Assembly: GCA_017934745.1 (NCBI GenBank)
Contig: JAGBIY010000020.1
Coordinates: forward strand, 1 to 64,000
Direction of reading: 5' to 3'
DNA from: Treponema sp.
GTDB lineage: Bacteria; Spirochaetota; Spirochaetia; Treponematales; Treponemataceae
Length of the DNA stretch: 64,000 nucleotides
Shown in pieces: positions 60,501 through 64,000 of the stretch. Position 1 is the stretch's first letter; each line of letters begins with the position of its first letter. Below the pieces are notes generated by a model that worked only from the letters and a program-made list of their open reading frames with translations, did not search any database and had not been told where the DNA came from. A program made the position numbers and the translations under genes.

Positions 60501-61646
60501 ATGCTTGAAGAATTGAAAGAGCCGATTTCATCATTGAAAAAGGACATCAAGGGGGTTTGGGACAAACTCGACCCGGCGTCTATCGAAAAAAAGATAAAGG
60601 AGACGGAGGTTGTCACTCTCGCTGAAAATTTCTGGGACAATCCTGAGAAGGCTCAGAAGGTCATGAACGACTTGAAGCTCTTGAAGGGGCGGGTCGAGCC
60701 GTGGAAGGAATTGATGAATTCCGTCAGCGACATGGAGACCCTTTATGAGCTTGCCATGGACGAGGGCGATTCCGACGGCAGCCTTGAGGCGGAGCTGCGC
60801 GAGAATCTGAGCGCGTCGCAGAAGAAATTCGAAGAGCAGAGCATATTGAACCTGCTTTCCGGCGAGGCGGACAAGAACGGATGCTTCTTGACGATTCATG
60901 CCGGCGCGGGCGGAACCGAGGCCTGCGACTGGGCGTACATGCTTTCGAGAATGTACATCAGATGGGCGGAGCGGCACGGATACAAGCTTGAGACTGTAGA
61001 CCTGCAGGAAGACGAGGGCGGAATCAAGTCCACGACGATACAAATCGAGGGCGACTATGTGTACGGCCACCTAAAAGGAGAAGCCGGTGTCCACAGACTC
61101 GTAAGAATCAGCCCTTTCGACGCGAACGCGAGAAGGCACACTTCGTTCAGCTCCGTGTTCATCTTTCCAATCCTCGACGACACTATCGAAGTCAACATCA
61201 GGCCTGAGGATTTGCGCGTGGACACATACCGTTCGGGCGGAAAGGGAGGCCAGCACGTCAACAAGACCGATTCGGCAGTCCGCTTCACGCACCTTCCGAC
61301 CGGCATTGTCGTGCAGTGCGATTCAGAGCGTTCCCAGATAATGAACAGGCAGACTTGTATGAATCTCCTCCGCGCGAAGCTGTACGCCTATTACGAAGAG
61401 CAGCGTCAGAAGGAGACCGCCAAATTCGGAGCTGAGAAGAAGGACATTTCGTGGGGAAACCAGATTCGCTCCTATGTCTTCCAGCCCTACACGATGGTAA
61501 AGGACAACAGGACGAAATTCTCTGTTGGCGATATACAGGCGGTGATGGACGGCGACATCGACCAGTTCATCGATTCGTTCCTTCAGGCGCAGTGGAAAGG
61601 ACTCCCCCTTGGCGGTGACGACGACACTTCCGACGAAGACCTCTGA
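60501..61646 (+). CDS. prfB: Peptide chain release factor 2
   Basis: RF2 terminates translation at UAA and UGA. The 381-aa protein has the SPF tripeptide for stop codon reading (RLVRISPFDANARRH, about 198-212) and the GGQ loop (YRSGGKGGQHVNKTDSAVR, about 242-260). Many bacteria encode RF2 with a programmed +1 frameshift near codon 25; here the frame is continuous from ATG, with no in-frame UGA, so frameshift autoregulation is absent. Its last 38 bp overlap the downstream gene in another frame. ACGGAG ribosome site. Confidence 0.96.
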   Translation: MLEELKEPISSLKKDIKGVWDKLDPASIEKKIKETEVVTLAENFWDNPEKAQKVMNDLKLLKGRVEPWKELMNSVSDMETLYELAMDEGDSDGSLEAELRENLSASQKKFEEQSILNLLSGEADKNGCFLTIHAGAGGTEACDWAYMLSRMYIRWAERHGYKLETVDLQEDEGGIKSTTIQIEGDYVYGHLKGEAGVHRLVRISPFDANARRHTSFSSVFIFPILDDTIEVNIRPEDLRVDTYRSGGKGGQHVNKTDSAVRFTHLPTGIVVQCDSERSQIMNRQTCMNLLRAKLYAYYEEQRQKETAKFGAEKKDISWGNQIRSYVFQPYTMVKDNRTKFSVGDIQAVMDGDIDQFIDSFLQAQWKGLPLGGDDDTSDEDL

Positions 61647-63435
61647 TTCTTTCGTAAAAATCGATATAAAAAAGTTTCTCAGAAAACTAACCGTGTTTTT
61701 CTTGGCCATGCTGATTCCCGTTTCGTTCGCCCATGCGGGCGATTGGGTCTTGGCGGGCGAGGCTTTCACGTCCAAAAAAAGCGATTCATCCTCCGAAAGT
61801 CTGAAGAAAGCCTCGGAGGTGATTCCCCAGCTGATTCTCGAACAGATTTCACTCAACAAGACGCGCGTCATACCCGACAGCGAGCTTTTGGACAGGAAGC
61901 TGAACACTCTCCAGACAGAGCGTCTTTCCCTTTTTTTGGAGCTTGAGAAGGAAATCAAGACCCGCGATGCCCTCGTAATCTCTGAGAAAAAGCCGAAGAG
62001 CCTTGAGAAGAAGCTCGTCGAGGCGAACAAGAAAATCGCCGAAATCCAGGAAAAAATCGAAGCGAATTTGAAGGCTGCCGACGAGGAAATCGAGAAGATG
62101 GAGAGCGAATCTTCCGGTGAAAGGAAAATGGACGGCGAGGGGGCTGTCGGAAAAAAGGAATCTAAGGGGCCTTACGAATTTTTCAAGAAAGTCTTTCCGA
62201 TGCGCTTTTTCAGGCGGGACGAAAAAACGAAGGAGATTGTGAGCGAGGACATCGCCGTCTACAAGAACGATGTTTCCGCTTTGTTCAAGGCGAGCGAGGA
62301 AGCGGCGGCGCAGGGGCGGAAGAGCTATGCGTTCGGCAAGGAAGTGACGGCAGCGAAAATAAACGGGCTTTTGACCGGAACAATCGTCTCCTACGGCGAG
62401 TACATCGGAGTCACGGCCGAGATTTTCGTCTATCCCGGCGCGAAGTCGATAGGTGTCGTTTCGGAAGTCGGAAGCATTACGAATTTGGTTCCGCTCGCGA
62501 AAAGAATCCTTCAGGGAATGTCTCCGAAAATAGCGAACAACATGCCTGTTCTTTTGAGGTTCGACATAGACTCCGCCGATTCTGGAATGTCTGTCACGAA
62601 CCCTGTCGTCACAATCGACGGCGTAGTCTCGAAAAACGCCGAGGACGCCCTCCTCGATTCTGGAATACACACGATTTCCGTCGAGGCCCCCGGATTCGAG
62701 ACCGCTTCCATAAGCTATTCGTTTACCGGGGATTCCGAATTTTCCGTTGTCGCCCGTCTTGTTCCGGTCGTTTCAGGCACGATGAACATAAGACTGAAGA
62801 AATTCAAGGACGGACTTTTCTACGCAGATGCCATAGAGTCGTCTCCGTTGAGCGTCGAAAGCCCGTATTCTCCGATAAGCGTCAACGGCAAGGACATCCT
62901 CGCTGTCTTTGAGGATTCCTCAACGAAGGAGCGGGCGTTCGTCTTTGTTCCGTTCGATTTGGCGACGGATGGAGGAGAACTACTCGTCAACGCGAAGACG
63001 TTCGACCGCGCGGACAACATCGACAGGCGGCGGCGCGAGATGTACATAGCGTACAGCGCGCTCATCTGCTCCCTGCCGTTCACGTTCTACAGCCTCGGAG
63101 AATTCGACTCCAGGAACAACGCCTACGCGATGGGAAGGGGCGACTACGACAACCTTTTGAAGTGGCAGAACATATCGAACATATCGCAGGTCGTGACGTT
63201 CGTCTGCGCAGGCTGGTTCGCGGTCGAGCTTGTGCGGTACTTGTTCGCCGCGAACAGGGTTCTTCCGGCTGCGGCGAAATCCGACAGGGACCGTGAGTCG
63301 TACATGCAGAAAATCGAGTCGCTCCGTGTGGAGGCTGCCAACAACGATGCCGATGAGAAAAGCGCGGACACGGACGCTCCTGGCGATGTTGCCGTCGACG
63401 AGACTGAACCGAACTCGTCTAATAGTGTACAATAG
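61609..63435 (+). CDS. Secreted/membrane PEGA-domain protein, unknown function
   Basis: A protein of about 608 aa overlapping the end of prfB. TTG 61609, GTG 61615 or a later codon could start it; AAAGG lies 8 bp before the TTG. A signal peptide (about 25-43, LTVFFLAMLIPVSFAHA) is followed by a helical region with coiled-coil (about 90-165), a mixed domain, a PEGA-like segment (VVTIDGVVSKNAEDALLDSG to HTISVEAPGFETA, about 335-370), and a beta-rich region. Two hydrophobic segments near the C-terminus (about 490-508 and 525-548) suggest membrane anchoring. The tail (about 570-608) is acidic. I do not recognise a named family. It may be coupled to prfB translation, since the frames overlap. Confidence 0.72.
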   Translation: MAVTTTLPTKTSDSFVKIDIKKFLRKLTVFFLAMLIPVSFAHAGDWVLAGEAFTSKKSDSSSESLKKASEVIPQLILEQISLNKTRVIPDSELLDRKLNTLQTERLSLFLELEKEIKTRDALVISEKKPKSLEKKLVEANKKIAEIQEKIEANLKAADEEIEKMESESSGERKMDGEGAVGKKESKGPYEFFKKVFPMRFFRRDEKTKEIVSEDIAVYKNDVSALFKASEEAAAQGRKSYAFGKEVTAAKINGLLTGTIVSYGEYIGVTAEIFVYPGAKSIGVVSEVGSITNLVPLAKRILQGMSPKIANNMPVLLRFDIDSADSGMSVTNPVVTIDGVVSKNAEDALLDSGIHTISVEAPGFETASISYSFTGDSEFSVVARLVPVVSGTMNIRLKKFKDGLFYADAIESSPLSVESPYSPISVNGKDILAVFEDSSTKERAFVFVPFDLATDGGELLVNAKTFDRADNIDRRRREMYIAYSALICSLPFTFYSLGEFDSRNNAYAMGRGDYDNLLKWQNISNISQVVTFVCAGWFAVELVRYLFAANRVLPAAAKSDRDRESYMQKIESLRVEAANNDADEKSADTDAPGDVAVDETEPNSSNSVQ

Positions 63436-63480
63436 AGCAAAGAGCAATATAGAGCAAAGTGATTAAAAGTGGGGTTGTAA

Positions 63481-64000
63481 ATGGCAAAAGTTTCTTTCTT
63501 TGGGAAAATCAAGAATCTATTCAAGCCGAAAAGCAAAATCAGCGAAGAGTTCTATGACGATTTGACGGACGTTCTCGTGGAGGGCGATATCGGAGCCAAG
63601 TTCGCGTTCGAGTTGTCCGAGCGGCTTCGCGACGTGTGCGATTCAAAGAAAATCGAAGACGAGGGCGAAGTCAGGCTTGAGCTGAAAAAACTTCTCCTTC
63701 CGTATGCGAAATCGGTCTCGTTCGCGCCTGAAAAAGGAAAGGTCAACATATACATGATGCTCGGCGTGAACGGTGTCGGAAAGACCACTTCCGCAGCGAA
63801 AATAGCGAAACTCTACCGTGATTCCGGGGAGAGCGTCCTTCTCGCGGCGAGCGATACTTTCCGCGCGGCCGCCGAGGAGCAGCTTGAGATGCATGGCGAG
63901 AGGCTCGGAATCAGGGTCATCGCGCACCAGCACGGAACCGACCCCGCGGCCGTAGTTTTCGATGCAGCGGATTCCGCAAGGGCGGCGGGCGGCGCTCTAG
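63481..64000 (+). CDS. ftsY: Signal recognition particle receptor FtsY, 5' part
   Basis: FtsY docks SRP-ribosome complexes at the membrane. 173 codons are visible before the window ends. They show the N domain (KIKNLFKPKSKISEEFYDDL to VEGDIGAKFAFEL), the G1 P-loop GVNGVGKTTSAAKIAKL (about 98-114), and the DTFRAAAEEQLEMHGERLG (DTFRAAA, about 126) insertion-box signature. The acidic A domain seen in E. coli is absent, as in many other bacteria. GGGG ribosome site and ATG at 63481. Confidence 0.93.
   Translation, partial: MAKVSFFGKIKNLFKPKSKISEEFYDDLTDVLVEGDIGAKFAFELSERLRDVCDSKKIEDEGEVRLELKKLLLPYAKSVSFAPEKGKVNIYMMLGVNGVGKTTSAAKIAKLYRDSGESVLLAASDTFRAAAEEQLEMHGERLGIRVIAHQHGTDPAAVVFDAADSARAAGGAL

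Noticed and set aside
60501..60600. Programmed frameshift site in prfB
   Set aside because: The frame is open from the ATG through the SPF and GGQ motifs; no UGA occurs near codon 25.
60097..61700. CRISPR array near the Cas2-like gene
   Set aside because: No regularly spaced direct repeats are visible here or elsewhere in the window.

Overview
The window reads as a chromosomal segment of a spirochaete close to Treponema. A flagellar basal-body/export operon (flgB-flgC-fliE-fliF-fliG-fliH-fliI-fliJ) sits next to cheW, a class III nucleotide cyclase, a Tmk with a variant P-loop, a Pur-domain protein and an LptD/BamA/TamB outer-membrane assembly set. Many further secreted, PEGA-type, TPR and lipoprotein genes are of types familiar from treponemes. 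Base composition is balanced over most of the window. The first 2.1 kb and the lipoprotein block near 42.5-47.1 kb look more A+T-rich. The species cannot be named from sequence alone.

Layout. 1-2.1 kb (minus): decayed type I restriction-modification remnant, an hsdM with two frameshifts and a broken Xre-type regulator. 2.2-6.8 kb (minus): Pur-domain nucleic-acid-binding protein, cysteine desulfurase, aroB, a secreted unknown and tmk, with a 188-bp nested palindrome between aroB and the desulfurase. 6.9-18.2 kb (plus): tamB, bamA, ompH/skp, mutS, comF. 18.2-27.6 kb (plus): a glutamate-synthase-type oxidoreductase, cheW, a DegT-like protein apparently lacking its PLP lysine, nadK, recN, an unknown, argH and a cyclase. 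27.6-35.2 kb (plus): the flagellar operon, with an extra FliG-N-only gene between fliF and fliG. 35.3-35.9 kb: rpsD. 36.1-42.0 kb (minus): PBP1a, a candidate small RNA, a PEGA-type secreted protein, LysM/M23 peptidase, a membrane protein and a 2[4Fe-4S] ferredoxin. 42.1-42.4 kb: tRNA-Gln(CTG) and tRNA-Glu(CTC) from one promoter. 42.5-47.1 kb (plus): an acidic outer-membrane-like protein and two paralogous lipoproteins. 47.2-64 kb (plus): uvrA, lptD, phoH, an HD-domain c-di-AMP phosphodiesterase candidate, ybeY, a TlyC-like CBS protein, a TPR protein, an orphan Cas2-like gene, prfB, a PEGA/membrane protein and the 5' part of ftsY.

Themes. Envelope biogenesis dominates: TamB and BamA with the chaperone Skp, LptD, PBP1a and an M23 hydrolase. 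Motility is represented by the rod/MS-ring/C-ring/export block plus CheW. Several genes (uvrA, argH, phoH, probably fliI) have a good -10 box so close to the start codon that their messages would be leaderless or nearly so. The items most worth a second look are a 75-80-nt hairpin-plus-terminator RNA candidate exposing a C-rich, anti-Shine-Dalgarno-like loop (minus strand near 38.8 kb), the orphan Cas2-like gene followed by a strong hairpin, the 188-bp palindrome, the FliG-N-only gene, the inactive-looking DegT protein, and the tandem lipoprotein paralogues.
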